From CAAGNP01 sp045644725 (GTDB taxonomy: Bacteria; Bacteroidota; Bacteroidia; Bacteroidales; UBA932), in NCBI GenBank assembly GCA_045644725.1, contig JAZRHK010000104.1, forward strand, positions 1-16,717: DNA of 16,717 nucleotides. The letters run 5' to 3'. The position numbers were made by a program, and so were the translations under genes. The notes below the pieces were generated by a model. The model saw only the letters and a program-made list of their open reading frames with translations, was not told the DNA's origin and did no database searches. Every line of letters begins with the position of its first letter. Position 1 is the stretch's first letter. Positions 7,532 to 13,906 of the stretch are shown here, in pieces.

Positions 7532-9139
7532 CTACTTTCTATTTTCAATAGCAGCTTTTACAAAGGCGATAAACAGAGGATGTGGATTCTCCGGTGTACT
7601 CTTGAAATGAGGCATAAACTGAACACCAATAAAGAAAGGGTGCGATGGAATCTCTATAACCTCTACAAGGTTGGTATCTGGATTATAACCTGTTGCCACC
7701 ATACCGCACTTTTCAAATTGACCAACATAGTCATTGTTGACCTCATATCTGTGGTGATGACGCTCTACAAACTCGGTTTTGCCGTATATTTTATGAGCGA
7801 GTGAACCCTCTTTCAACTTACACACAAAGCCGCCCAATCTCATAGTTCCACCTTTTATCATAGCTGTTTTCTGTTCTGCCATCAAATCAATCACAGGATA
7901 TTTTGCATTACGGTCAATCTCTGTACTCTTTGCCTCATTTAGCCCCATCACATTTCTTGCAAATTCCACCACTGCCATCTGCATACCTAATGCTATACCA
8001 AAGAAAGGAACATTATTCACTCTGGCATAATTTGCAGCTACCACTTTACCCTCGACACCTCTCTCACCATAACCTGAAGCTACCAGAATACCATCCATAC
8101 CTTGAAGTTTTTCTGCAACATTATCATAAGTCAGATATTCACTCTGGATCGAGGTTACCTTCACTTTACACTCATTTACAGCACCTGCATGGATGAATGA
8201 TTCCTGAATAGACTTGTATGCATCCTGCAACTCAACATATTTACCTACAAGGGCAATTTTCACCTCATCCTTAGGTGAGTTGAATTTTTCAAGGAACGCT
8301 TCCCATTTCGTTAGATTAGGTTCAGGAAGATTCTTCAGACCCAGATGCTCAACCACCACTTCATCAAGTTTCTCCTCTTTCATCAGAAGAGGAACCTCAT
8401 AGATAGTTTTAGCATCCATAGATTCGATAACCGCATTTGGCCTCACATTACAGAAGAGGGCAATCTTTCTCTTTGCATCTGATGAAATATGATGCTCAGT
8501 ACGACAAACAATTACATCAGGCTGTAGTCCGTTCTGCTGAAGCAACTTCACTGAGTGCTGGGTAGGTTTTGTCTTCAGCTCTTTAGCTGCACTTAAATAT
8601 GGCACCAATGTCAAATGAACCAAAAGAACATCATTTTCAGGAAGCTCCCACTGTAACTGACGAACCGCTTCTACATAAGGAAGAGACTCTATGTCACCTA
8701 CAGTACCACCAATTTCAGTGATAACTACATCATAGTTTCCAGACTTACCCAAAAGCAACATTCTCCTTTTGATCTCATCAATAATATGGGGAACTACCTG
8801 TACAGTTTTACCCAAATATGCACCTTCTCTCTCTTTATCGATAACAGTGCGGTAAATCTTACCTGTTGTAGTGGTATTTGATTTTGATGTATGGATATTC
8901 AAGAATCTCTCATAGTGACCAAGATCCAAATCTGCCTCAGCACCATCTTCTGTAACATAACACTCTCCGTGCTCATATGGATTCAATGTTCCGGGATCAA
9001 CATTTATATATGGATCAAACTTTTGAATGGTAACTCTCAAATTACGTGCTTGAAGAAGTTTAGCGAGGGATGCTGAAATAATTCCCTTTCCTAGTGACGA
9101 GGTAACTCCACCCGTAACGAATACATACTTTGCTGACAT
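7532..9139 (-). CDS. pyrG: CTP synthase with altered glutaminase triad
   Basis: Makes CTP from UTP, ATP and an ammonia source. The product has 535 residues. The N-terminal synthase domain is intact: VTGGVTSSLGKGI at 8-20, QKFDPYINVDPGTLNPYEHG at 39-58, EIGGTVGDIESLPY at 142-155, LKTKPTQHSVK at 188-198. The class I glutamine amidotransferase domain keeps GKYVELQDAYKS at 299-310, GGTMRLG at 430-436 and HRYEVNND. However, the nucleophile motif GICLGMQ reads GIALGMQ (Ala383, codon GCA at 7993-7991), the HPE motif reads MPH (Met509, His511), and the PGGFG oxyanion region reads ASGYG (354-358). All three triad residues are therefore absent, and it may use free ammonia only. Start: ATG at 9139 rather than an upstream in-frame TTG at 9175, because the latter lies inside the promoter. 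The glutaminyl cyclase gene follows after 1 nt. Confidence 0.95.
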   Translation of the reverse strand: MSAKYVFVTGGVTSSLGKGIISASLAKLLQARNLRVTIQKFDPYINVDPGTLNPYEHGECYVTEDGAEADLDLGHYERFLNIHTSKSNTTTTGKIYRTVIDKEREGAYLGKTVQVVPHIIDEIKRRMLLLGKSGNYDVVITEIGGTVGDIESLPYVEAVRQLQWELPENDVLLVHLTLVPYLSAAKELKTKPTQHSVKLLQQNGLQPDVIVCRTEHHISSDAKRKIALFCNVRPNAVIESMDAKTIYEVPLLMKEEKLDEVVVEHLGLKNLPEPNLTKWEAFLEKFNSPKDEVKIALVGKYVELQDAYKSIQESFIHAGAVNECKVKVTSIQSEYLTYDNVAEKLQGMDGILVASGYGERGVEGKVVAANYARVNNVPFFGIALGMQMAVVEFARNVMGLNEAKSTEIDRNAKYPVIDLMAEQKTAMIKGGTMRLGGFVCKLKEGSLAHKIYGKTEFVERHHHRYEVNNDYVGQFEKCGMVATGYNPDTNLVEVIEIPSHPFFIGVQFMPHFKSTPENPHPLFIAFVKAAIENRK

Positions 9140-9172
9140 TTTTCTAATATTTAAGTGCTCTTTACGGGGATA

Positions 9173-9202
9173 CAAAATTATGTATTTTTTCTAATTTTGC
9201 AA
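9173..9202 (-). promoter_or_regulatory. Promoter for pyrG
   Basis: Minus strand TTG (9202-9200), exactly 19 nt, then TAATTTTG (9180-9173): a good Bacteroidetes promoter. Predicted start near 9166, 27 nt before the pyrG ATG. It overlaps the outward plus-strand -7 box at 9192-9199. Confidence 0.65.
9192..9199 (+). promoter_or_regulatory. Candidate -7 box for the thioesterase operon
   Basis: TAATTTTG on the plus strand, 31 nt before the thioesterase ATG at 9230. No clear TTTG is seen upstream. It overlaps the pyrG promoter, so the two may exclude each other. Confidence 0.45.
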
Positions 9203-9229
9203 TCTGAATTTTCTACTTTTTTAGGATAC

Positions 9230-9967
9230 ATGAATAAATATACAAAGACACTTTCGGTGCTCAGTTCAGAGACTGATTACAACAAGAAACTTAAAGTATA
9301 CTCATATCTGTGTAATACACAGGAGTTGGCCAACGATCATGCTGAAGAATTGGGCTTCGGTTACGAAAAGCTGATCCAGAATAATTGTGCTTGGGTCCTT
9401 TCCAGACTCAAAACAAAATTTATCCAAACCCCTGTATGGAGAGACAATTATTCCATCACCACCTGGCACAAAGGGATGAACGGACTCTTCTCCATGAGAG
9501 ATTTCTCTGCACATATGGAGGGCAACGATGACACCCCTGTCATCATAGGTACATCCAGCTGGCTCATTATGGATCTCCAGACCAGAAGACTCCTCAGAGC
9601 GGAACATGTACTTGGTGAAGACATTTTCGCCAAAGCACACCACGAAGATGCCATCGAAGAGCCTTGCGGCAAACTCATATTTCCAAAAGATATGGAAAAA
9701 GTGGCCAGCAGAAAGGTAGTCCTCTCCGATATTGATATGAATCTCCACACCAACAATGCAAAATATATGGAATGGGCATTCGATGTCCTCCCCATTGAAG
9801 TGACAATGGAGAGAGAGGTCGATGAATTCCAGATCAACTTCAATAAAGAATCGAAAGCAGGAGATACAATAGATTTCTACGTCGCCAGCCCTGAAGAGGA
9901 CAAATACCTTATAGAGGGAAAAAGGGAGAACGAATCAATATTCCAAACATCAATAACATTCAAATAA
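9230..9967 (+). CDS. Acyl-ACP thioesterase (FatA/FatB-type, PF01643)
   Basis: Hydrolyses acyl-ACP, or a related thioester, to free fatty acid. The 245-residue product has a double-hotdog layout. First half: WVLSRLKTKFIQTPVWRD followed by NYSITTWHKGM. Second half: SDIDMNLHTNNAKYMEW at about 166-182, the catalytic segment with Asn171 and His173, equivalent to the DxNxHxNN motif of plant FatA/FatB. VDEFQINFNKESKAGD follows, as in bacterial members. The start at 9230 is preferred to an upstream in-frame ATG at 9155, whose extra residues would read through the promoter region. TTAGGA precedes it. First gene of a plus-strand operon: the next ATG is 1 nt after its stop. The usual role would be fatty acid release from ACP; with a steroid reductase pair downstream, action on another acyl thioester is possible but unsupported by motif. 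Confidence 0.88.
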   Translation: MNKYTKTLSVLSSETDYNKKLKVYSYLCNTQELANDHAEELGFGYEKLIQNNCAWVLSRLKTKFIQTPVWRDNYSITTWHKGMNGLFSMRDFSAHMEGNDDTPVIIGTSSWLIMDLQTRRLLRAEHVLGEDIFAKAHHEDAIEEPCGKLIFPKDMEKVASRKVVLSDIDMNLHTNNAKYMEWAFDVLPIEVTMEREVDEFQINFNKESKAGDTIDFYVASPEEDKYLIEGKRENESIFQTSITFK

Positions 9968-9968
9968 A

Positions 9969-10727
9969 ATGTTTCCTGAATCATATAAACTCGCACTTAT
10001 TGTTATGGCAATCATAGCTGTGATTGTCTATATTGCCCTTCAATATTTCAAGGCTGGATACGGATACCTCCGTACAGCAAATTGGGGACCATCCATCCCC
10101 AACAGGCCTGCCTGGATCCTGATGGAGTGCCCTGTTTTCATCGTAATGATTGCCCTTCTGGTCAAATTCAGCGCCAACACCAACATTGTCACCATCGCAA
10201 TGGCTACTCTATTCCTTATCCACTACTTCCAGAGGTCATTCATCTTTCCTCTCCTTATCAAAGGGAAGAGCAAAATGCCGATTGCCATTATTCTGATGGG
10301 GGCAACATTCAACGTGATCAACGGAATCCTTATTGGATTGTGGCTGTTCAAATACTCAAATTACGCCACTGAATGGCTAACATCCCCACAATTTATCATC
10401 GGCACACTCATTTTCATATTTGGAATGGCTGTAAATCTCCATTCTGACTATATAATAAGACACCTCCGCAAACCTGGAGACACCAGACACTATATTCCCA
10501 AAGGCGGTATGTTCAAGTATGTATCATCTGCCAATTATTTCGGGGAGATAACAGAGTGGTTCGGCTTCGCAATCCTCACCTGGTCATTGCCCGGTGCTTT
10601 GTTCTGCATATGGACATTTGCCAACCTTGCACCAAGGGCAGGCTCCCTCTATAAAAAATACGAGGAGGAGTTCGGGGAAGAGTTCTCAAAACTCAAACGA
10701 AAAAAGGTAATACCATTCATATATTAA
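9969..10727 (+). CDS. Steroid 5-alpha-reductase family membrane protein
   Basis: Membrane NADPH-dependent reductase of the SRD5A family, which in mammals and gut Bacteroidales reduces the C4-C5 double bond of 3-oxo-delta4 steroids to 5-alpha products. 252 residues, mostly hydrophobic. Marks shared with human SRD5A1/2: WILMECP with Glu53 (SRD5A2 Glu57 position), HYFQRSFIFPLLIKGKSKMP at 85-104 with Tyr86 (SRD5A2 Tyr91 position) and Arg89, AVNLHSDYIIRHLRKPGDT at 154-172, IPKGGMFKYVSSANYFGEI at 176-194 then TEW, and the ending KKVIPFIY. The two residues that hold the steroid C3 carbonyl are thus kept, which argues against a distant DUF1295 protein. Second gene of the operon, 1 nt after the thioesterase and 7 nt before the OYE. 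Bile-acid or steroid substrate is inferred from family and partner. Confidence 0.88.
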   Translation: MFPESYKLALIVMAIIAVIVYIALQYFKAGYGYLRTANWGPSIPNRPAWILMECPVFIVMIALLVKFSANTNIVTIAMATLFLIHYFQRSFIFPLLIKGKSKMPIAIILMGATFNVINGILIGLWLFKYSNYATEWLTSPQFIIGTLIFIFGMAVNLHSDYIIRHLRKPGDTRHYIPKGGMFKYVSSANYFGEITEWFGFAILTWSLPGALFCIWTFANLAPRAGSLYKKYEEEFGEEFSKLKRKKVIPFIY

Positions 10728-10734
10728 CTAGATA

Positions 10735-11970
10735 ATGAGCAAAATAGATTCAAGGGTCTTTACCCCTGGCAAAATAGGACCTGTCGAAATCAAAAACAGG
10801 ACCATAAGGGCATCAGCATACGAAGGAATGGCCGATGGCCATACACCTACCCAAAAACTTATTGACTACCACACCTCTGTTGCCCGCGGAGGCATTGGCA
10901 TGACCAGTGTGGCATATGCTGCCGTATCCCAAAGCGGACTCTCATTCCATAGACAATTATGGATGAGGGAGGAGATTATACCACAATTGCGTGAGCTGAC
11001 TGACTCCATCCACCAGGGCGGGGCAAAAGCGTGCATCCAATTGGGTCACTGCGGAAATATGTCCCACAGAAGATACTGCGGATGCCGCCCAGTAGGAGCA
11101 TCAGGTGGATTCAACCTCTATTCACCTACATTTGTCCACGAACTTAGGAAGGATGAGATAATCCAGATTGCAAAAGATTATGGAAATGCCGTTCGCATTG
11201 CCCGCAAAGGCAGGTTTGACGCCGTAGAGATCCACGCAGGACACGGATACCTCATCTCCCAGTTCCTCTCACCATACACAAACCACAGAAAAGATGAATT
11301 CGGTGGCACCCTTGAAAACAGGATGAAATTTATGGAGATGGTTATGAAAGAGGTAATGGAGGCAGCAGGTGATGATATAGCAGTACTGGTAAAGACAAAT
11401 ACAAGAGATGGCTTCAAAGGTGGTCTTGAAGTTGACGATTGCATCAAAGTAGCAAAGAGACTGCAGGAGCTTGGAGCACACTGTCTGGTTCTGAGCGGAG
11501 GATTTGTCAGCAAAGCCCCCATGTATGTAATGAAAGGGAAAATGCCTATGCGCACCCTTTGGGGTTACATGCCATGGAAATCGCTCTGGTGGCTTAAGAT
11601 TGGCATAGCCATTGGTGGCAAACTCCTTATCAAAAATGAGCCATTCCAGGAGGCATTCTTCTATGATGATGCCATAAAATTCAGAAAAGCACTTGATATG
11701 CCATTGGCTTTCGTAGGTGGACTGAACTCAGTAGATGCCATCAACAAAGTAATGGATGCAGGATTTGACTTCATCCAGATGGCCCGTCCACTGGTACACG
11801 ACCCTGAATTTGTAAACAAGCTTAAAGAGGGTAAAATTACCAAATCGGGATGCCAACACGCAAACTACTGCGTAGCACGCATATGGAACTACGATATGCA
11901 GTGCCACGAACACTGTAAGGTGGAAAAATTCCAGAAAAAGGAACTCGAAAGAAATATCAGAAAAGGTTAA
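10735..11970 (+). CDS. Single-domain Old Yellow Enzyme (NADH:flavin oxidoreductase), possible 3-oxo-delta4-steroid 5-beta-reductase
   Basis: FMN-dependent TIM-barrel ene-reductase, 411 residues, without the C-terminal FAD/NAD domains of 2,4-dienoyl-CoA reductase or BaiCD. Visible: FTPGKIGPVEIKNRTIRAS at 9-27, ACIQLGHCGNMSHR at 99-112, the substrate pair EIHAGHGYLISQFLSP with His167 and His170, NHRKDEFGGTLENRMKF at 183-199, FVGGLNSVDAI, and MARPLVHDPEFV at 349-360. The C-terminal iron-sulfur motif C-x2-C-x2-C...C is incomplete: C373, A376, C379 and C390, with one more cysteine at 394. It lies 7 nt after the 5-alpha-reductase gene; bile-acid clusters of gut Bacteroidales pair 5AR with an OYE-type 5BR, hence the proposed role. 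Other enone substrates remain possible. Its stop overlaps the stop of the convergent DUF1460 gene (TTAA, 11967-11970). Confidence 0.87.
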   Translation: MSKIDSRVFTPGKIGPVEIKNRTIRASAYEGMADGHTPTQKLIDYHTSVARGGIGMTSVAYAAVSQSGLSFHRQLWMREEIIPQLRELTDSIHQGGAKACIQLGHCGNMSHRRYCGCRPVGASGGFNLYSPTFVHELRKDEIIQIAKDYGNAVRIARKGRFDAVEIHAGHGYLISQFLSPYTNHRKDEFGGTLENRMKFMEMVMKEVMEAAGDDIAVLVKTNTRDGFKGGLEVDDCIKVAKRLQELGAHCLVLSGGFVSKAPMYVMKGKMPMRTLWGYMPWKSLWWLKIGIAIGGKLLIKNEPFQEAFFYDDAIKFRKALDMPLAFVGGLNSVDAINKVMDAGFDFIQMARPLVHDPEFVNKLKEGKITKSGCQHANYCVARIWNYDMQCHEHCKVEKFQKKELERNIRKG

Positions 11971-12809
11971 TTCAGCCTTACCAGGCGAATACCATTCTTA
12001 GCGTAGTCGGCGATAGTTTGTCTATCGACGACTACTTTTTTCTCCTTAAAGGAGGCGTGGATAAACTTAAGTTCACCATTATCCCAATAAGCAAGGGCCA
12101 CATGGGATATATCCAGTCCGTCCACATTTGATCTGAAACAGATGATATCCCCATTTCTTATCTGCGAAGCATTCTGTTCTATCTTCTCCTGAGGGATATA
12201 AAAATATGATCCGCTACTCTCCAGTTTTCTCTCCACAGCAGCAATTTCTGCAACACGTTCAGGATTATTCTTGAGCTGTTTGTAACTGTCCGGGTGGGTC
12301 GACATATATGAAAATTTCTGATCCAAAGGCTCACCAAAAGAAGATGACAGTTCTGTCATATAACCCCTATCATTATTCTGACTGATCCACTCAGAAGTAT
12401 AGTGGATACGTGAAGTATACCCATTTACCTGACCGTCCCTGTATCTGAAATTTCTTATCTCATTGCAATAGTCATCAAAAGAGGGATGTTCCTTCTTGGC
12501 AGTGATAGCCAGTGCTGTACACATCTCCACAAAAAGGATGCAATCGGTCTCCCTCATATTAACAGTGACCATTTCGGGTTCATATTCTAAAGTTCCCGCT
12601 ACATATGGTGTACCCAGAAAATACCTTGCAATCTCGGTAACAAGTTCATTCATAGGAAGGCCTGATATAGCTCCTACATGAGTAATTACATCATAGAAAA
12701 CTTTAGGATCAGCTTCATCATATCTGACATTGTCTGTCTGGGACAAAGCATTGGAAAGGGTGCCAAACAAAAGGGCTACTGCAACAAGAAGACTCTTCAA
12801 ATATTTCAT
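11967..12809 (-). CDS. DUF1460 family (N-acetylmuramoyl-L-alanine amidase-like) exported protein
   Basis: Papain/NlpC-P60-like fold protein of PF07313, a family with structures from Bacteroides and Legionella and proposed to cut the MurNAc-L-alanine bond of peptidoglycan. 280 residues. Residues 1-23 are a Sec signal (MKYLKSLLVAVALLFGTLSN, likely cut after ALS), so it acts in the periplasm. ETDCILFVEMCTALA around residue 90 holds the probable nucleophile Cys90; the commoner form is DCTTFVE. Other family marks are NGYTSRIHYTSEWI, QIRNGDIICF, LDISHVALAYW with the probable catalytic His, and LKFIHASFKEKKVVVD. The ATG at 12809 gives the normal signal peptide; an in-frame TTG two codons earlier is less likely. 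No promoter is seen between it and the rnpB U-tract. A link to the MurNAc salvage genes in this window is plausible. Confidence 0.88.
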   Translation of the reverse strand: MKYLKSLLVAVALLFGTLSNALSQTDNVRYDEADPKVFYDVITHVGAISGLPMNELVTEIARYFLGTPYVAGTLEYEPEMVTVNMRETDCILFVEMCTALAITAKKEHPSFDDYCNEIRNFRYRDGQVNGYTSRIHYTSEWISQNNDRGYMTELSSSFGEPLDQKFSYMSTHPDSYKQLKNNPERVAEIAAVERKLESSGSYFYIPQEKIEQNASQIRNGDIICFRSNVDGLDISHVALAYWDNGELKFIHASFKEKKVVVDRQTIADYAKNGIRLVRLN

Positions 12810-12829
12810 AATCAATTTTGTAAAAAAAA

Positions 12830-13150
12830 GGTGGGACGATAAGCCGAGTTCTGTACCTGTTGCCAGGCCTCTATCATTTATCTGAGCAGCCTACCCCCCG
12901 ACAACGGACGAGCAGCCCTTGAATGTCGGTATATTTGGCCTTGCAGGTCGCAGGAGCATACCCGGATAATGTCGCCATTATCCGCCGTGGGCTCTTACCC
13001 CACATTTTCACCCTTACCTCCGAAGAGGCGGTTATTCTCTGTTACACCCCCCATAAGCTTACGCCTATCTGTGCTTTCCACAGTGCGATGCTCTACCCTG
13101 TCCGGACTTTCCTCCCCCATCTTATGATGGCAGCGATAGAGTGTCCCACC
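12830..13150 (-). ncRNA. rnpB: RNase P RNA (bacterial class A)
   Basis: Catalytic RNA of RNase P, which matures tRNA 5' ends. On the minus strand the core GAGGAAAGTCCGGAC is at 13114-13100, GGTAAGGGTGAAAATG and GGGTAAGAGCCCAC follow, and the 3' core ACAGAACTCGGCTTATCG is at 12854-12837. The ends pair as helix P1: GGTGGGAC (13150-13143) with GTCCCACC (12837-12830). About 321 nt. A run of eight T follows at 12829-12822 and probably ends the transcript, although no strong local hairpin stands before it. Small open frames across this region are not genes. Confidence 0.97.
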
Positions 13151-13157
13151 TGTGCTG

Positions 13158-13165
13158 CAAAATTA
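13158..13165 (-). promoter_or_regulatory. Promoter (-7 box) for rnpB
   Basis: TAATTTTG on the minus strand ends 7 nt before the first base of RNase P RNA helix P1, the right distance for a Bacteroidetes promoter. The -33 element is not clear. Confidence 0.6.
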
Positions 13166-13178
13166 TAAATAAATTTCC

Positions 13179-13186
13179 TATTTTTG
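13179..13186 (+). promoter_or_regulatory. Candidate -7 box for the HAD phosphatase gene
   Basis: TATTTTTG on the plus strand, 20 nt before the ATG at 13207. It matches TAnnTTTG, but no TTTG is visible upstream. It diverges from the rnpB promoter, 13 nt away. Confidence 0.4.
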
Positions 13187-13206
13187 CGCTCCCAAAAAAA
13201 GTATAT

Positions 13207-13857
13207 ATGGCAAAGAAATTTTCACACATAATCTTCGATATTGACGGAACACTTATTGACACAGAGCAAACCAGCATGCTCTCTCTCCAACAAACTGTAA
13301 GAGAAAGACTTGGCAAGGAGATACCATACGAAGAGCTCGTGAAAGTCTTTGGATTCACTTCAGAAGAGGCTGTAAAGCTCTTAGGATTCAAAAATCCGGA
13401 GTCTGATCTACAAAGATGGGAGGAGTTGTATTTGGCAAAACGTTATCTTGCAAAGCCATATCCTGGCATAGATGATCTATTTGTACACCTCCAAAAAGAG
13501 GGATACCATATGGGACTGGTCACATCCCGCAACAAACTGGAACTTCAAGCCGATAAGATATTGGAAAGCTGGTGTGAACTGGGCTACTTCAACTCTATCA
13601 TAGGCTCATCTGACACAGAGAGGGCCAAACCATTTCCCGATCCACTATTTGAGTACATGAAAAGACATGGTACCACACCCCAAGAGTGTATCTTCATCGG
13701 CGACACCATTTTCGATGCCAAATGTGCCAAATCTGCAGGGGTAACATTTGCCCTTATAGAATGGAGAAAGCCGGCAAATCCAGCCCTCAATCAGGAGGCT
13801 AAAGATCTTGCCGACTTCATTGTCCACAATACAGATGATATCCTTTCGATCATCTGA
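13207..13857 (+). CDS. HAD-superfamily phosphatase (phosphoglycolate phosphatase/beta-phosphoglucomutase-like)
   Basis: Small-molecule phosphatase or phosphomutase of HAD subfamily IA, 216 residues, cytoplasmic. Motif I is FDIDGTLIDTE with nucleophile Asp11 and acid/base Asp13; a helical cap covers about residues 17-90; motif II is LVTSRNK with Ser107; motif III is RAKPFPDP with Lys141; motif IV is FIGDTIFDAKCAKSAG with Asp166 and Asp170. All catalytic positions are present. In this group sequence rarely tells substrate; phosphoglycolate, pyrophosphate and sugar phosphates are all possible. The ATG at 13207 is chosen because the frame upstream runs into the rnpB region and the product then starts normally. 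It stands alone, divergent from rnpB and convergent with the peptidase gene. Confidence 0.9.
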   Translation: MAKKFSHIIFDIDGTLIDTEQTSMLSLQQTVRERLGKEIPYEELVKVFGFTSEEAVKLLGFKNPESDLQRWEELYLAKRYLAKPYPGIDDLFVHLQKEGYHMGLVTSRNKLELQADKILESWCELGYFNSIIGSSDTERAKPFPDPLFEYMKRHGTTPQECIFIGDTIFDAKCAKSAGVTFALIEWRKPANPALNQEAKDLADFIVHNTDDILSII

Positions 13858-13877
13858 TATCAATGTTGACTAAGATG

Positions 13878-13902
13878 GAGTTCCCGACTTTATCGGGAAT
13901 TC
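13878..13902. terminator. Hairpin between convergent genes
   Basis: GAGTTCCCGA (13878-13887) and TCGGGAATTC (13893-13902) pair over 10 positions with one G-T pair and a 5-nt loop. It is centred between the HAD stop and the convergent peptidase stop. There is no T-run on either side, so as a terminator it is weak; it may only protect 3' ends. Confidence 0.4.
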
Positions 13903-13906
13903 ACAT

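Noticed and set aside
7991..7993. Sequencing error as the cause of the missing PyrG cysteine
   Set aside because: GCA differs from both cysteine codons at two or more bases, and the His and Glu positions over 370 bases away are changed too, with the frame intact.
9139..9175. PyrG start at the in-frame TTG at 9175
   Set aside because: It would lie within the -7 box; the ATG at 9139 gives the normal family N terminus.
9230..11970. Recent horizontal island signature
   Set aside because: The operon seems somewhat richer in G and C at third positions than its neighbours, but I could not compute it, and no integrase, tRNA or repeats flank it.
12923..13168. 81-codon open frame on the plus strand
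   Set aside because: The region is the RNase P RNA gene, read in the opposite direction.
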